46,129 bases of DNA from Byssovorax sp. (GCA_025362495.1 JANYGI010000019.1:1-46129); one strand, 5' to 3'. Positions 25,469 through 34,872 are shown, counted from the stretch's first letter. Notes: generated from the sequence alone by a model not told the origin. Made by a program: numbers and translations.

Positions 25469-27442
25469 CTACTCGTCCTCGGCGCGGCCCTGCGGCGGCG
25501 CGCGCGCGTCGAGCCACATTCGCCGCGCGCGCTGCCGGAATTCCTGCCGTCGGGTCAGGAGCTTCTCCACGTCTTGCCGCGGCAGCCAGATGCGGACCAT
25601 CACGTACGTGAGCACCGCGTTGTCGAGGGCCATGAGCGGATAGAGACAGCCGGGCCGCGCCGCGGCCACGAGCAGCGAGAGCGCCGAGACCACCGCGGGC
25701 GCCGCGAACCAGCGCTCGGCCCACACCGCGAGCAGCGCCAGTGTGAGCGCCCACGACAGGATCAACAGCGTTTGCGACTGGGTCGGTGAGATGCCCAGGA
25801 TCCACGCGGCAGAGGCGATCACGATCTGCATCCCGAGCTGGACCGCGAGCGTCGCGGCGAGGCGGCGGTTCAACGCCGTCTTCGATATCGACTCTCGGGC
25901 CCAGATCCGCAGGCCGACGCCGAGGGCGAGGAACAGGGCCGCCGCGATGATCGCGTCCTGGTGGGCGGGGATCGCCCCGCGCGCGACGGCGTACCAGCTC
26001 GCGAGCGGGAGCGCGATCCAGAGCACGCCGAAGATCGCCGTGACGAACGTGCGCGTGCGCGTGCCGACGCTCGGATCGAAGTCCTGCTCCAGGCGCTTTC
26101 GCCGCTCGTCCTCGTCCGCGCGGGCGCGGACGGCGGCCTCGACGCGCAACGGCACCTCGGGCGGCGCGGCCGAGACCTCGCGCAGCAGCGTCGCCGCGGC
26201 GCCCGGATCGCCGCACGCGAGCTCGTGCTCGATCACCGCGAGCAGCGCCTGATCGAGCCCTTTGCGGGCCGATTCGTTCTCGGGCCAGGCCGAGAGCGCC
26301 GCGCGGTAGCCGAAGCGACACTCGCCGAGGAGGTTGAACACGGCCAGCGCCCGCTCTTCGCCCGGGGGCTCGTTCTCCAGCGTGGCGCGCAGCGTGGCGA
26401 GGCTTTGCCGGGCTTCCCAGGAGATCTTGCGCGAGCCGCGGTGGCGCAGGTACTCCTCGATCGCGACGCGGAGCTCGTCGACCGAGGCGTAGCGGTTCGC
26501 CGGATCGCGCTGCATCGCCCGCTCGCAGATCCGCCGCGCTTCGGCGGGGAAACCCGCAGGAAAACGCGGGTTCGAGAGCATGACGCTGGCGATGATCGCG
26601 TGGAGCGTCCCGGCCTCGTGCGGCGGCGCGCCGGCGAAGATCTCGTAGAACACCGCGCCGAGCAGGTACACGTCGGTGCGCGGCGAGAGCGCCGCGGGGG
26701 TGTCGGCCATCATCTCGGGCGCCATGTACGCCGGCGTCCCCGCCAGCCCGTGGGCGTTCCACGCGAGCGGGAGCCGCCCGCTCGGATCGTCGACGAGGCT
26801 GACGGCGATCCCCCAGTCGAGCACGTAGACCTCGCCGAAGGCGCCGATCATCACGTTTTCTGGCTTGATGTCGCGATGGAGGATGCCGCGGCTGTGGGCG
26901 AAATGGACCGCGTTGCAGACGCTGGCGAGGGTGCGAACGTGCCAGTCGAGCGGATCGTCGACGCTGAAGCGCTGGCGCACCTCGTCGGGCGTGATCAGCA
27001 GCTCGCCCCAGTGGCGGCCCTCGATCCGCTTCATCACGATCAGCGGCGCGCCGCGGGCGTCGATGGCCACGTCGTACACGGGCACGACGTTGGGGTGCTC
27101 GAGCGCGCCGGTGACCCACGCTTCCCGCAGGATCCGCAGCGTGGCGTCGACGTCGGCGGCGCCGTCGCGCAGCGTCTTCACGGCCACGTGGCGGCCCATC
27201 GTGGCCTGGGTCGCGAGGCGGACGATGCCCATCCCGCCCTCGCCGAGGGTGTGCTCGACGTGGATCTTCCCGTCGAGCGAGCCGGCCATTTGCCGCAGCG
27301 ACGCGAGGGCGTGCTCCCCGGCCTCGGACACGTGGCGCCGTGATTCGAGCGTGGCGCGCGGGTGGCGCTGGATCGTCGCCGCGAGATCGAGGTCGTCGGT
27401 GAAGCGCGCCTCGATCGTGGCGGCGAGATCCGGATCGTTCAT
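25469..27442 (-). CDS. Ser/Thr protein kinase with C-terminal polytopic membrane domain
   Basis: A 657-residue kinase. The kinase domain (about 60-345) has GEGGMGIVRLA, Lys89, HRDIKPEN (189-196) and the APE motif, but the usual DFG is DWG (209-211), a change seen in a known group of bacterial kinases and not expected to abolish activity. Residues 345-470 are helical and soluble. About six membrane helices follow at 475-635, ending in a basic tail. The N-terminus repeats DLAATI twice (residues 5-10 and 18-23), a possible phospho-acceptor or docking motif. ATG 27442 is chosen because the upstream extension is Arg-rich and unlike protein. The membrane domain differs from the other two kinases in the window, so it likely senses something else. 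Confidence 0.93.
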   Translation of the reverse strand: MNDPDLAATIEARFTDDLDLAATIQRHPRATLESRRHVSEAGEHALASLRQMAGSLDGKIHVEHTLGEGGMGIVRLATQATMGRHVAVKTLRDGAADVDATLRILREAWVTGALEHPNVVPVYDVAIDARGAPLIVMKRIEGRHWGELLITPDEVRQRFSVDDPLDWHVRTLASVCNAVHFAHSRGILHRDIKPENVMIGAFGEVYVLDWGIAVSLVDDPSGRLPLAWNAHGLAGTPAYMAPEMMADTPAALSPRTDVYLLGAVFYEIFAGAPPHEAGTLHAIIASVMLSNPRFPAGFPAEARRICERAMQRDPANRYASVDELRVAIEEYLRHRGSRKISWEARQSLATLRATLENEPPGEERALAVFNLLGECRFGYRAALSAWPENESARKGLDQALLAVIEHELACGDPGAAATLLREVSAAPPEVPLRVEAAVRARADEDERRKRLEQDFDPSVGTRTRTFVTAIFGVLWIALPLASWYAVARGAIPAHQDAIIAAALFLALGVGLRIWARESISKTALNRRLAATLAVQLGMQIVIASAAWILGISPTQSQTLLILSWALTLALLAVWAERWFAAPAVVSALSLLVAAARPGCLYPLMALDNAVLTYVMVRIWLPRQDVEKLLTRRQEFRQRARRMWLDARAPPQGRAEDE

Positions 27443-27489
27443 GGGCGGGCGGATGGTCGCACGGCGGCCCTGCCGGGGCACGCAAGTCG

Positions 27490-27756
27490 CTACGGCGTGG
27501 GCTCGTCGACGGCGCTGTCCATCGCGAGGATCACGTCGGCCTCGGCCTTCGTCCAGGCCTTGTCGCGATCACGGAGCTGATCGTACCAGGGGCCTTTGCC
27601 GAGCGATCCGTGCGCCGCGCGCGCCGCGATGGCCTCCTCGACGAAGGCCTTGAGTCGCAGCAGATCCGCGACGCTGTCGAACAGCAGCGTGACCTCCCGC
27701 AGCTCGGTCGGCTCCTCGGCCTCGTCATCGCCTCGAACGTAGCCAAATGCGCGCAT
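27490..27756 (-). CDS. Small acidic protein, candidate immunity protein of the RHS toxin
   Basis: An 88-residue protein with 19 acidic and 11 basic residues, no signal peptide and no membrane helix. It reads as a small alpha/beta fold: MRAFGYVRGDD, then LREVTLLFDSVADLLRLKAFVEEA. AGAGG-like bases lie just before the ATG. It starts 26 bases after the stop of the RHS gene on the same strand, the standard place for the immunity gene of a polymorphic toxin. The LREVTL strand followed by a helix resembles, from memory, small proteins that accompany RHS tips; this has not been tested by search. It probably binds and neutralises the toxin domain in the producing cell. Confidence 0.7.
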   Translation of the reverse strand: MRAFGYVRGDDEAEEPTELREVTLLFDSVADLLRLKAFVEEAIAARAAHGSLGKGPWYDQLRDRDKAWTKAEADVILAMDSAVDEPTP

Positions 27757-27782
27757 GATCCTCTGTCTCGTCGTCGTCGCGG

Positions 27783-30700
27783 TCAGGGCGGCGGGGTCCA
27801 GCCGTGGCCTCGCAGCCAGGACTGTGTCTCACGATTCGGCGCGGGTGTCCCGCCGAGGGCGTCATGGGTCGTCCCATCGCGGTTGGACGAGGTGCCGTCC
27901 AGGTAGTGAACGTGGGGTTGCTGGCCGGGGACGTGCGGGCCATCGACGCGATCGACGCTGGCCGGCGCCTGGTCCCGGTTGACCTGACTCTGCATCTGGT
28001 TGGGGCCAGACGGCCTGGGCCCGTAGAGCGCCTGGTTCTGCGCCGAGCGCGCCGCGACGTTGTCGGGGTGATAGGGATCGTCGGTGGGGGCCGGGGAGGG
28101 CCGCGGCTGCTGGGGCGGGTGCGGATCGCCCGTCAATCCCAGGGGATCGACGATGAGCAGCGGGCTGCCATTGAAGCCGAAGAGGTCCATCCCGCCCTCG
28201 ACGCCGAGGGGATCGGGGCTCAGCCACCTTCCGACCTCGGGATCGAAGCAGCGGAATCGCGTCCAGCAAAGGCCCGTCTCCTCGTCGGCGAGCTGGCCGA
28301 GCAGGCGAAACGGGGTGTCGATGGAGCGCCTGCGGGCCTGTTCGCTCGGGGGATCGGCGCGCGTCTCCAGCACGCGGCCCCACGCGGTGCTCGTGGCGGA
28401 CCAGGCGATCTTGCCGGAAGCATCGATGAGCTCGCGCGGGGTCCCGAGAGGATCGTTGACGTAGGTGAACACCTCGCCACGCTCGATCTGGAGAAGCGGA
28501 AGGAACGTGCCTGGCTTGTGCACGAACGCGCGGGCGCCGCCGCGGGCGGAGTCGAGCTCGACGGCCAGCTCGTTGAGGTCCCAGAGATACTCGACGGTGT
28601 GTGGCGCGGTGCCCGTGCCGGCGGGCAACACCTCTTTGCGGACGCGGCGGCCGAGGCCGTCGTACGTCAGCACCATGCGGGCGCCGCCCGGGAGCTTCAC
28701 CTCGCGCAGGCGGTCGCGCACATCCCAGGCGTACTCGGTGACGAGGCCCTGGCCGCCGAGCTCGAGCTTCACGGTGCGGCGCCCGCGCGCGTCGTACGTG
28801 TACTTCGCGCTCGCGGTCCGCTTCAGCACGTTGCCGGGCGCGATCTCCCAGGTGCCCTTCGCGGCGCCGAGGCCCTCGAGCGCCGCGACGAGCGAGCCTG
28901 CCGCGTCGTAGGTGAACGCCTCGCGGTGATCGCCGCGCGTGGCCTCGACGAGGCGATCCGAGCGGTCGTGGGCGTACGTCGTCGTGCCCCAGCGCGCGTC
29001 GTCGACGCGGAGGACGCGGCCGCTGCGATCGTACCCCCACCGACGCTGCACCAGCGCTGCGGGGACGCCGTCCTGCGCCGAGGGCGCGCTCACCCGCTGA
29101 TCGATCAAGCGATCCATCGCGTCGTAGGTGCTGCGGATCGTCACGTGACCGCCGCCGGTGCTGCGGCCGATCTCGCGGCCGATGGCGTCGCGCTCGAACG
29201 TGAGCGTGTGGCCGGCGTGATCGACGGCGAGCAGCGCGTTCTCGGCGTCCCAGGCGAAGCGGGTCGTCGCGCCGTCGGGCAGCACGCGCTCGACGCGGCG
29301 CCCGCGCACGTCGTAGCCGTGGCGGATCGCGCGATCGCCGTGCCGCTCGGCGACGACGCGGCCCAGCCGATCGCGCTCGAACAGGGTGACGATCGGCGCG
29401 CCGCCGGGCTCTTCGATCACCACGCCGACGAGGCGCCCCAGCGCGTCGCGCTGGTAGGCGAGGTGGCTGCGATCGCTCCCGTCCTCGCCGACGAGGCGCC
29501 CGCCGCGATCGTAGGAAAAGGCTCGAAACGAAGCGTCGCCGTACCCGATGCGCGCGAGTCGGCCGCCCGCTTCGTGGGCGTAGGCGAGGACGCGCCCGTC
29601 GAACGTGGTCTCTTCCACGACGCGCCCGGCCTCGTCGTGCACGTAGCTCTGGACCTCGCCGCGAGGATTCTTGATCTGGCAGAGGCGCTCTTGCCCCGTA
29701 TAGGCGAACTTCCACTGCCGCCCATCGGCGCAGGTGAGCTGGGTGAGGACGCCCATCCCGCCGTACTCCATGGTGATCGTGCGGCCGAGAGGATCGGTCT
29801 CGCGCACCACGTTGCCGCGGGCGTCGTGGGCTCGTTGCACCGTTCCGCCGTCGGGGAGCCGCAGTGTGCCGCGGCGTCCGAGCCGGTCGTGGAGGGCCCG
29901 CGTCGTGCGGCCGAGAGCGTCAGTCCGGGAGGTGATCCGGCCGAGTGAGTCGAAGGTGAACGTGGTGCGCGCGCCGCGAGCGTCGGTCTCGGCTACGCGG
30001 TTGTGCTGCGCGTCGTACTCGAAGACGCGGATCTTCCCCTCGGGCCCGTGGATCTCGGTGAGCCGCCCGCGCTCGTCGAACGAGTAATCGAAGGCGTCGC
30101 CGGAGGGATGGGCGATGTGCGTCAGCGCGCCCCGGGCGCCGTATCCACAGGTGGTGACGAGGCCGTCGGGTCCGGTCTTGCGGATCGGGCGATCGCGCGC
30201 GTCGTGGTCAGTCGTGGTCGTGGCGCCGGTGGCGTCGACGTGGCGGATCTGATTGCCACGCTCGTCGTACCAGTACTGCTCGCCTTCGCCGGCGCCGTTG
30301 ACGACGGCGATGAGGTGGCCCTCGTCGTAAGCGCGCTCGACCAGGATGGTGCCGTCCGGGAGCGCCTCGCGCGTGGCGAAGCCCTCGTCGTTCCAGGTGA
30401 TGACGCGCGGCTCGTCGGCGCTGTCGACATGGGTCGTCTTCGTGGCCTTGTCGGCGCGGAGCTCGAGCGCGTAGAGGCCTTTGGGCCCCCAGGTCTTCTT
30501 GCAGCGACCGGTGTTGGCCTCGTACTCGTACTGGAAGCGGACACCCGTTTTGATGGTGGCGGCCGTCATCCGGTTCCAGCGATCGTACTCGTACTCCTCG
30601 GTGCCGCCTAGCGCGTCAATCACGCTGGTGAGGCAGCCCGAGGCCGAGTAAGCATAGTCGACCCACTGCTCGAGGCGGCCCTCGGCGCGGACCTCGAGCC

Positions 30701-31784
30701 GCACGATCCGGCTCTCTTTCCAGGTGAACGTGAGCTCGCGACCGGCGGTATCGGTGATCCGCGAGAGGCGCTCGCCGTCGTCGTGGTGATCGAGGGTGAC
30801 GGCGTTGTCCCAGGCGTCGCGGATGGAGCGGAGGCGCGCCGGGCTGCCCTGGCGCGCGGCGGTGAACACCAGAGTCCTGCGATCTCTCGACCGCTCGACT
30901 CGCCAGCTCGATGGCCCATCGCGGTGGAGCGTCATCCGCTCGCGCCGGTGAAACGTGGACTCGCCGACGGCGATCCTCGCGAAGCGCACCTCGCGCCCCT
31001 CGGCCTCGCGCAGGGTGACGACGTGCTCGCCCTCGGTGATCTGCTGCTCGAATCCATGGGCCCAGCCCGGCCCGAGCGTGGCTGTGGTGTCGCGGCGGCG
31101 CGACGACGAGTAGAAGCGCTGAAAGAGGAGCGGTATCCGCCCCGGCAGCTCGATATCGATCTGCTGATCGACGACGTAGCCTGTCGCGAGATCGACGGGG
31201 TGGCCGCCCTGACACTGATGCTCCGCCGGCGCCGCCGACGAGCTCCCCGGCCCGGCCGCGCCGCTGTTGCTCCCGCCGCCGCCCGCGCCGCCGCCGCCCG
31301 CGGGGCCGCCTGGACCGTGCCCGTCGCCGCCGCTGCCGCTGCCCTCGCCCCCGCCGCCGCCCGCGCCGCCCGTGCCGCCGGCGTCGCTCGCGCTGCCCCC
31401 CGCGCCCGGCGTGGGCGCCTTGTTCTGCATGCACATGCTGCCGGTGATCCCCATCATCCCGAGCTCGCAGAGCACCACCGGCGCGCCCATGATGATGAAG
31501 CACGGCCCCGCCGTGTTGAGGCTGACGACCTCTTTCAGCGTGCCCGGCTCGTTGCCATGGCACGTCTTCAGGACCGAACCGACGGTGCCGATCAGCGCGC
31601 CGTTGATCTTGGTCCGCATCGGCGCGTCGCCGATGCCTTCGATCGAGCTCGCCACGACGGGGTAGGGGATCGGGAGCGGCGCGGGAGCGGCCGGCGTCAG
31701 GCACACGCTGACGGCCATCGGCGTGACGGAATGGCCCGATTTCTCGGTGATGCAGTCCATCATCACCGCGGTCACGTCGCCCAT
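27783..31784 (-). CDS. RHS-repeat polymorphic toxin with PAAR-like N-terminus
   Basis: A 1333-residue protein. Residues 1-125 resemble a PAAR-like (DUF4150) spike domain rich in Gly, Met and Cys (HSVTPMAVSVCLTPAAPAP, GPCFIIMGAPVVLCELG). A Gly-rich linker (126-180) leads to a DUF6531-type segment (GHPVDLATGYV, IPLLFQRFYSS, about 195-230). YD repeats (YDxxGRxxxxxxxxG) fill about 320-1100 and form the RHS shell. The core motif RFRCFDPEVGRWLSPDPLG (about 1175-1194) ends at DPLGL (1217), after which a 116-residue tip carries the toxin, with PHVHYLDGT, NRDGTTHD and SWLRGHGW. The PAAR-like domain implies type VI secretion delivery. AGGAGAG before the ATG fixes the start. Confidence 0.93.
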   Translation of the reverse strand: MGDVTAVMMDCITEKSGHSVTPMAVSVCLTPAAPAPLPIPYPVVASSIEGIGDAPMRTKINGALIGTVGSVLKTCHGNEPGTLKEVVSLNTAGPCFIIMGAPVVLCELGMMGITGSMCMQNKAPTPGAGGSASDAGGTGGAGGGGGEGSGSGGDGHGPGGPAGGGGAGGGGSNSGAAGPGSSSAAPAEHQCQGGHPVDLATGYVVDQQIDIELPGRIPLLFQRFYSSSRRRDTTATLGPGWAHGFEQQITEGEHVVTLREAEGREVRFARIAVGESTFHRRERMTLHRDGPSSWRVERSRDRRTLVFTAARQGSPARLRSIRDAWDNAVTLDHHDDGERLSRITDTAGRELTFTWKESRIVRLEVRAEGRLEQWVDYAYSASGCLTSVIDALGGTEEYEYDRWNRMTAATIKTGVRFQYEYEANTGRCKKTWGPKGLYALELRADKATKTTHVDSADEPRVITWNDEGFATREALPDGTILVERAYDEGHLIAVVNGAGEGEQYWYDERGNQIRHVDATGATTTTDHDARDRPIRKTGPDGLVTTCGYGARGALTHIAHPSGDAFDYSFDERGRLTEIHGPEGKIRVFEYDAQHNRVAETDARGARTTFTFDSLGRITSRTDALGRTTRALHDRLGRRGTLRLPDGGTVQRAHDARGNVVRETDPLGRTITMEYGGMGVLTQLTCADGRQWKFAYTGQERLCQIKNPRGEVQSYVHDEAGRVVEETTFDGRVLAYAHEAGGRLARIGYGDASFRAFSYDRGGRLVGEDGSDRSHLAYQRDALGRLVGVVIEEPGGAPIVTLFERDRLGRVVAERHGDRAIRHGYDVRGRRVERVLPDGATTRFAWDAENALLAVDHAGHTLTFERDAIGREIGRSTGGGHVTIRSTYDAMDRLIDQRVSAPSAQDGVPAALVQRRWGYDRSGRVLRVDDARWGTTTYAHDRSDRLVEATRGDHREAFTYDAAGSLVAALEGLGAAKGTWEIAPGNVLKRTASAKYTYDARGRRTVKLELGGQGLVTEYAWDVRDRLREVKLPGGARMVLTYDGLGRRVRKEVLPAGTGTAPHTVEYLWDLNELAVELDSARGGARAFVHKPGTFLPLLQIERGEVFTYVNDPLGTPRELIDASGKIAWSATSTAWGRVLETRADPPSEQARRRSIDTPFRLLGQLADEETGLCWTRFRCFDPEVGRWLSPDPLGVEGGMDLFGFNGSPLLIVDPLGLTGDPHPPQQPRPSPAPTDDPYHPDNVAARSAQNQALYGPRPSGPNQMQSQVNRDQAPASVDRVDGPHVPGQQPHVHYLDGTSSNRDGTTHDALGGTPAPNRETQSWLRGHGWTPPP

Positions 31785-31924
31785 CGTTCACTCTCCTGGG
31801 CCAGCGCCGGGGCGGCCATCCTGCGTGCGAGGGGCGGAGCTTATCGCGGCGGGGCGGGCGTGTCGTGGCCCGCGAGCACGAGGGTGGCGAAGAGCGCGGC
31901 GAAGTGCGAGCCTCGTCGACGCCG

Positions 31925-32518
31925 ATGAAGACCCCCAAGACCCCTGCGAGCCCGCTTCCCATCGGCGATTTCCCGGACCAGACGGCGTGGACCGACTGGC
32001 TCGAATCCAACCACGCCTCGTCACCGGGCCTCTGGCTTCGGCTCGCGAAGAAGGGGGCCAAGGCGCCCTCGGTCACCTACGCCGAAGCGGTCGAGTCGGC
32101 CCTCTGCTACGGCTGGATCGACGGGCAGAAAGACAAGCACGACGACGCCGCCTGGCTCCAGAAGTTCACCCCGCGCGGGCCTCGCAGCATCTGGTCGAAG
32201 ATCAACCGCGAGAAGATTGCCGTGCTCGTCGCCGCGAACCGGATGAAGCCCGCGGGCCTCGCCGCCGTGGAGCGGGCCAAGGCAGGTGGCCAGTGGGAGG
32301 CGGCCTATGATCCGCCCAGCACCTCGAAGATTCCGACCGATTTCCAGGCGGCGCTCGACGCCAGCGCGCCCGCAAAGGCCTTCTATGCGACGCTGAACAG
32401 CGCCAATCGCTACGGGATCTCGTTTCGCATCCAGAACGTGAAAAAGGCCGAGACGCGGGCCCGCAAGATCACCGAATTCATTGCCATGCTGGTGCGGGGC
32501 GAGAAGCTGCACCCCTGA
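31925..32518 (+). CDS. YdeI/OmpD-associated family protein
   Basis: A 197-residue soluble protein with the family signatures AWTDWLESNHASSPGLWLRLAKK near the start, VTYAEAVESALCYGWIDGQ (about 55-73) and WLQKFTPRGPRSIWSKINREK (about 81-101). The C-terminal part (DASAPAKAFYATLNSANRYGISFRIQNVKKAETRARKI) matches the usual second domain. The family is widespread; Escherichia coli YdeI is linked to OmpD-related stress and peptide resistance, but the biochemical role is unknown. ATG 31925 is chosen because the family starts there; no ribosome site is obvious. It is divergent from the RHS gene with 140 bases between them, and its stop is 1 base from the convergent rhomboid stop. A link to the RHS toxin is not suggested. 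Confidence 0.9.
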   Translation: MKTPKTPASPLPIGDFPDQTAWTDWLESNHASSPGLWLRLAKKGAKAPSVTYAEAVESALCYGWIDGQKDKHDDAAWLQKFTPRGPRSIWSKINREKIAVLVAANRMKPAGLAAVERAKAGGQWEAAYDPPSTSKIPTDFQAALDASAPAKAFYATLNSANRYGISFRIQNVKKAETRARKITEFIAMLVRGEKLHP

Positions 32519-32519
32519 T

Positions 32520-34100
32520 TCATGCGGCCTTCGCGGCGGGCGTCACGGTGTGCCTCATCAGCGTCGCGACGAGGAAGCCGATGATCACCCCGCCGAGGTG
32601 GCTCATGAAGCTCACCTTCGGCGTCACCAGATCGAAGCACGACTGCACGACGACGATCAGGGCCATCGATTGCAGGCGACGCTTCGCCACGGGGGAGCGC
32701 TCGAGGCGGCCGCCGCGCAGCAGCACCGCGACCGTGGCGCCGACGAGGCCCATGATCGCGCCCGAGGCGCCGACGAGGAGCTCGTTGTCCTTGAGGTGGA
32801 AGCGGCCGACGAGCACGGCCACGAACATCATGCCGACGCCGGAGATCACGTAGGTCGCAACGAAGCGCGCTCGCCCCAGCGCGCGCTCGACGTACGGCCC
32901 GAGGAAGTAGAGGCCGCCGAGGTTCATCACCAGGTGGAGCCACCCGTAGTGCAGCAGCGTCGCGGCCCCGAGCCGCCACCACTGCCCCGCGAGGACGAGA
33001 TCGGGGGACACCGCGCCGAGCCGGACCAGCACGTCTTCATCTTCGCTGCCGCCGGCGAGCACCTCGACGACGAACATCGCCAGGATCGGGATCATCAGCG
33101 CCAGCGTGGCCCACGCGCGCGAGGCGACGGCGCCGGCTTGATCGCCGAAGCGATCCTCCTGATCACGCTGCTTTTCCAGGCGATCGAGCGTCACGAGCGA
33201 GCCCGGGCTCAGCGTCGTGGCGGCGTCGGCGATCGGATCGTCGAGGCGCCTCCGGGCGCTGGCGACGATCGACGCGTCGGCCTGCGCGAGGAGCTCTTCG
33301 AGCGCGATCCGCGGCGGCCTCCGATCGGCCGGGTGGTGCCCCGCGGCGAGGTCCGCGGTGGCGAGCCAGAAGCTGCGCAGCGCGGGCGAGTAGCTCGCGA
33401 GCGGCCCGCGGAAGAGCGACGCCACGCGCTCGGCGCGCCCCGTGAACGCGAAGACGAACAGGAGCGCGACGCTGCGGCCGTCGGCGTCGCGCCCGAGGGC
33501 GGGCTCGGCGCGCCGGTAGCGATGCACGAGCTCGTCGAGCTGGCCCATCTCGCCGAGCGCGCGGAGGTACAGGAGGACCACGGCCAGGTTGCTCACGCTC
33601 TCGGCCTCGGTGACGTTGCGGCGCAGCCACGCGAGCACGTCGTCCCAGCGGCTCTGCAAGCGCAGGCGATGCATGCGCGCCTCGCGGGCGTAGCGCGGCG
33701 AAGTGCGCTCCAGATCCTCGAGGATCGCCGCGGCTTCGGCGTGCTTGCCGGACTGCGCGAGCGCCTGCGCCCGGAGCACGCGCGGGCGATCCCAGAAGCC
33801 CTCGGTCGGGTGCAGGAAGCGCAGGACCCACGCGAGGCGCGCCGCCGCGGCGTACCGCTGCTGGTTGCCGAGGCGCCCGACCAGCCCCTGCCCGAGCGAC
33901 GGGAGCAGCACGAGGCCGAGCCAGATCGCGCCCGCCGCGTAGCCCGCGACGCTCGGGAAGAGCAGCTCGCCGACGCCGGCCACGACAAGCACGAGCCCGG
34001 TGACGGCGGCCCACCCCCACGCGCGCTGACGCAGCGCCCGGATGAAGAGCATCAGCGAGGAGAAGGCCGCGAGCGGCAGGTAGACGCTGTTCTGATCCAT
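32520..34100 (-). CDS. Rhomboid intramembrane serine protease with N-terminal helical domain
   Basis: A 526-residue protein. Residues 1-70 hold two to three membrane helices, and 80-300 is a soluble TPR-like helical region (RAQALAQSGKHAEAAAILEDL, VVLLYLRALGEMGQLDELV). Residues 325-515 are a rhomboid domain with six helices: WWRLGAATLLHYGWLHLVMNLGGL (His389, Asn393), the catalytic Ser446 in GASGA and His501 in MSHLGG. The dyad is complete, so it should cleave membrane proteins near their helix ends. The long N-terminal part is larger than in simple rhomboids and may bind substrates. The substrate is unknown. The stop is 1 base from the convergent YdeI-like gene. Confidence 0.95.
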   Translation of the reverse strand: MDQNSVYLPLAAFSSLMLFIRALRQRAWGWAAVTGLVLVVAGVGELLFPSVAGYAAGAIWLGLVLLPSLGQGLVGRLGNQQRYAAAARLAWVLRFLHPTEGFWDRPRVLRAQALAQSGKHAEAAAILEDLERTSPRYAREARMHRLRLQSRWDDVLAWLRRNVTEAESVSNLAVVLLYLRALGEMGQLDELVHRYRRAEPALGRDADGRSVALLFVFAFTGRAERVASLFRGPLASYSPALRSFWLATADLAAGHHPADRRPPRIALEELLAQADASIVASARRRLDDPIADAATTLSPGSLVTLDRLEKQRDQEDRFGDQAGAVASRAWATLALMIPILAMFVVEVLAGGSEDEDVLVRLGAVSPDLVLAGQWWRLGAATLLHYGWLHLVMNLGGLYFLGPYVERALGRARFVATYVISGVGMMFVAVLVGRFHLKDNELLVGASGAIMGLVGATVAVLLRGGRLERSPVAKRRLQSMALIVVVQSCFDLVTPKVSFMSHLGGVIIGFLVATLMRHTVTPAAKAA

Positions 34101-34140
34101 CGAGAAAAGTAGCGGATCTATCGCCGCCGTCGGGGCTCGC

Positions 34141-34872
34141 TCAGTCGACCTTGACCGTGAGCGCGAGCTCGCGCGTCTCGATCTGGCAGCTCGCCGCGCT
34201 GCAGACCGAGAACGAGAACGTGCCGCTCACGCGCGCGTCGCCCGACGCCGAGGGTACGAACGGCACCGTCATCACGGTGCGCTCCGGCGCGATGCGAAGG
34301 CCCTCGGCGCGGACGATCGGCGTCGGGTAGCTGACCCCGCCGGAGGCCGCGCCGAGCTTGAATTTGTAGGGGTACTTGTCGTTGCAATGCCAGTCGCCCT
34401 TGGCCACCAGCACCACCTGCACGGTGCCCTGCTGCCCGACGGTGTAGCGCCCCGACGACTGCATCCAGGTGTTGAACGAGCCCTCGACGACCTTGGGCGA
34501 CATCACCTCGACGACCGGCGCGGGCGCGGCCGTCGCGACGACCGTGGGCGCCGCTGTCGGCGTGACGGCGATCGCCGTGGCCGTGGGCGCCGTCGTCGGA
34601 GCGATCGTCGCGCCCTTCGCCGTGGTCGCGGTGGTCGTCGTCGCCGCGGTGGTCGCCGTCGACGCGGACGGCGCCGCGCTCGCCACCGCCAGGGCCGTCG
34701 GCGCGATCGCCGCGCTCGCTTCGGCCTTCGCGGTCGCCATCGGTACATCAGCCACGGCTGCCGTCGCGGTCGCGGTCGCCGCTTCGTGCCCCCCGGACGG
34801 CGCCGACGACTGCCCGCACCCCACGATCGCGCTCACCGCGACCACACCGAAGACGCTCTGGTAAAGCCGCAT
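34141..34872 (-). CDS. Lipoprotein with Ala/Thr-rich linker and small beta domain
   Basis: A 243-residue exported protein. The signal RLYQSVFGVVAVSAIVGC has lipobox AIVGC. Residues 20-125 are almost wholly Ala, Thr, Pro, Ser and Val, a flexible linker of the type that spans the periplasm or cell wall. The C-terminal domain (about 130-243) is beta-rich with three cysteines (DWHCNDKYPYKFKLG, FSVCSAASCQIETRELALTVKV), which resembles an Ig-like or thiol-disulfide (DsbD N-terminal-like) fold. No function is assigned. ATG 34872 is chosen; ATG 34884 (MLAT) is an in-frame alternative. It lies about 100 bases downstream of the esterase-like lipoprotein on the same strand and could be cotranscribed. 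Confidence 0.82.
   Translation of the reverse strand: MRLYQSVFGVVAVSAIVGCGQSSAPSGGHEAATATATAAVADVPMATAKAEASAAIAPTALAVASAAPSASTATTAATTTTATTAKGATIAPTTAPTATAIAVTPTAAPTVVATAAPAPVVEVMSPKVVEGSFNTWMQSSGRYTVGQQGTVQVVLVAKGDWHCNDKYPYKFKLGAASGGVSYPTPIVRAEGLRIAPERTVMTVPFVPSASGDARVSGTFSFSVCSAASCQIETRELALTVKVD

Noticed and set aside
31230-31420. GC-rich simple repeat in the RHS gene as a possible recombination site
   Set aside because: It is the Gly-rich linker between the PAAR-like domain and the RHS shell, common in such proteins.
31785-32518. YdeI-like gene as a second immunity gene
   Set aside because: It is divergent from the RHS gene and belongs to a widespread family without known toxin links.
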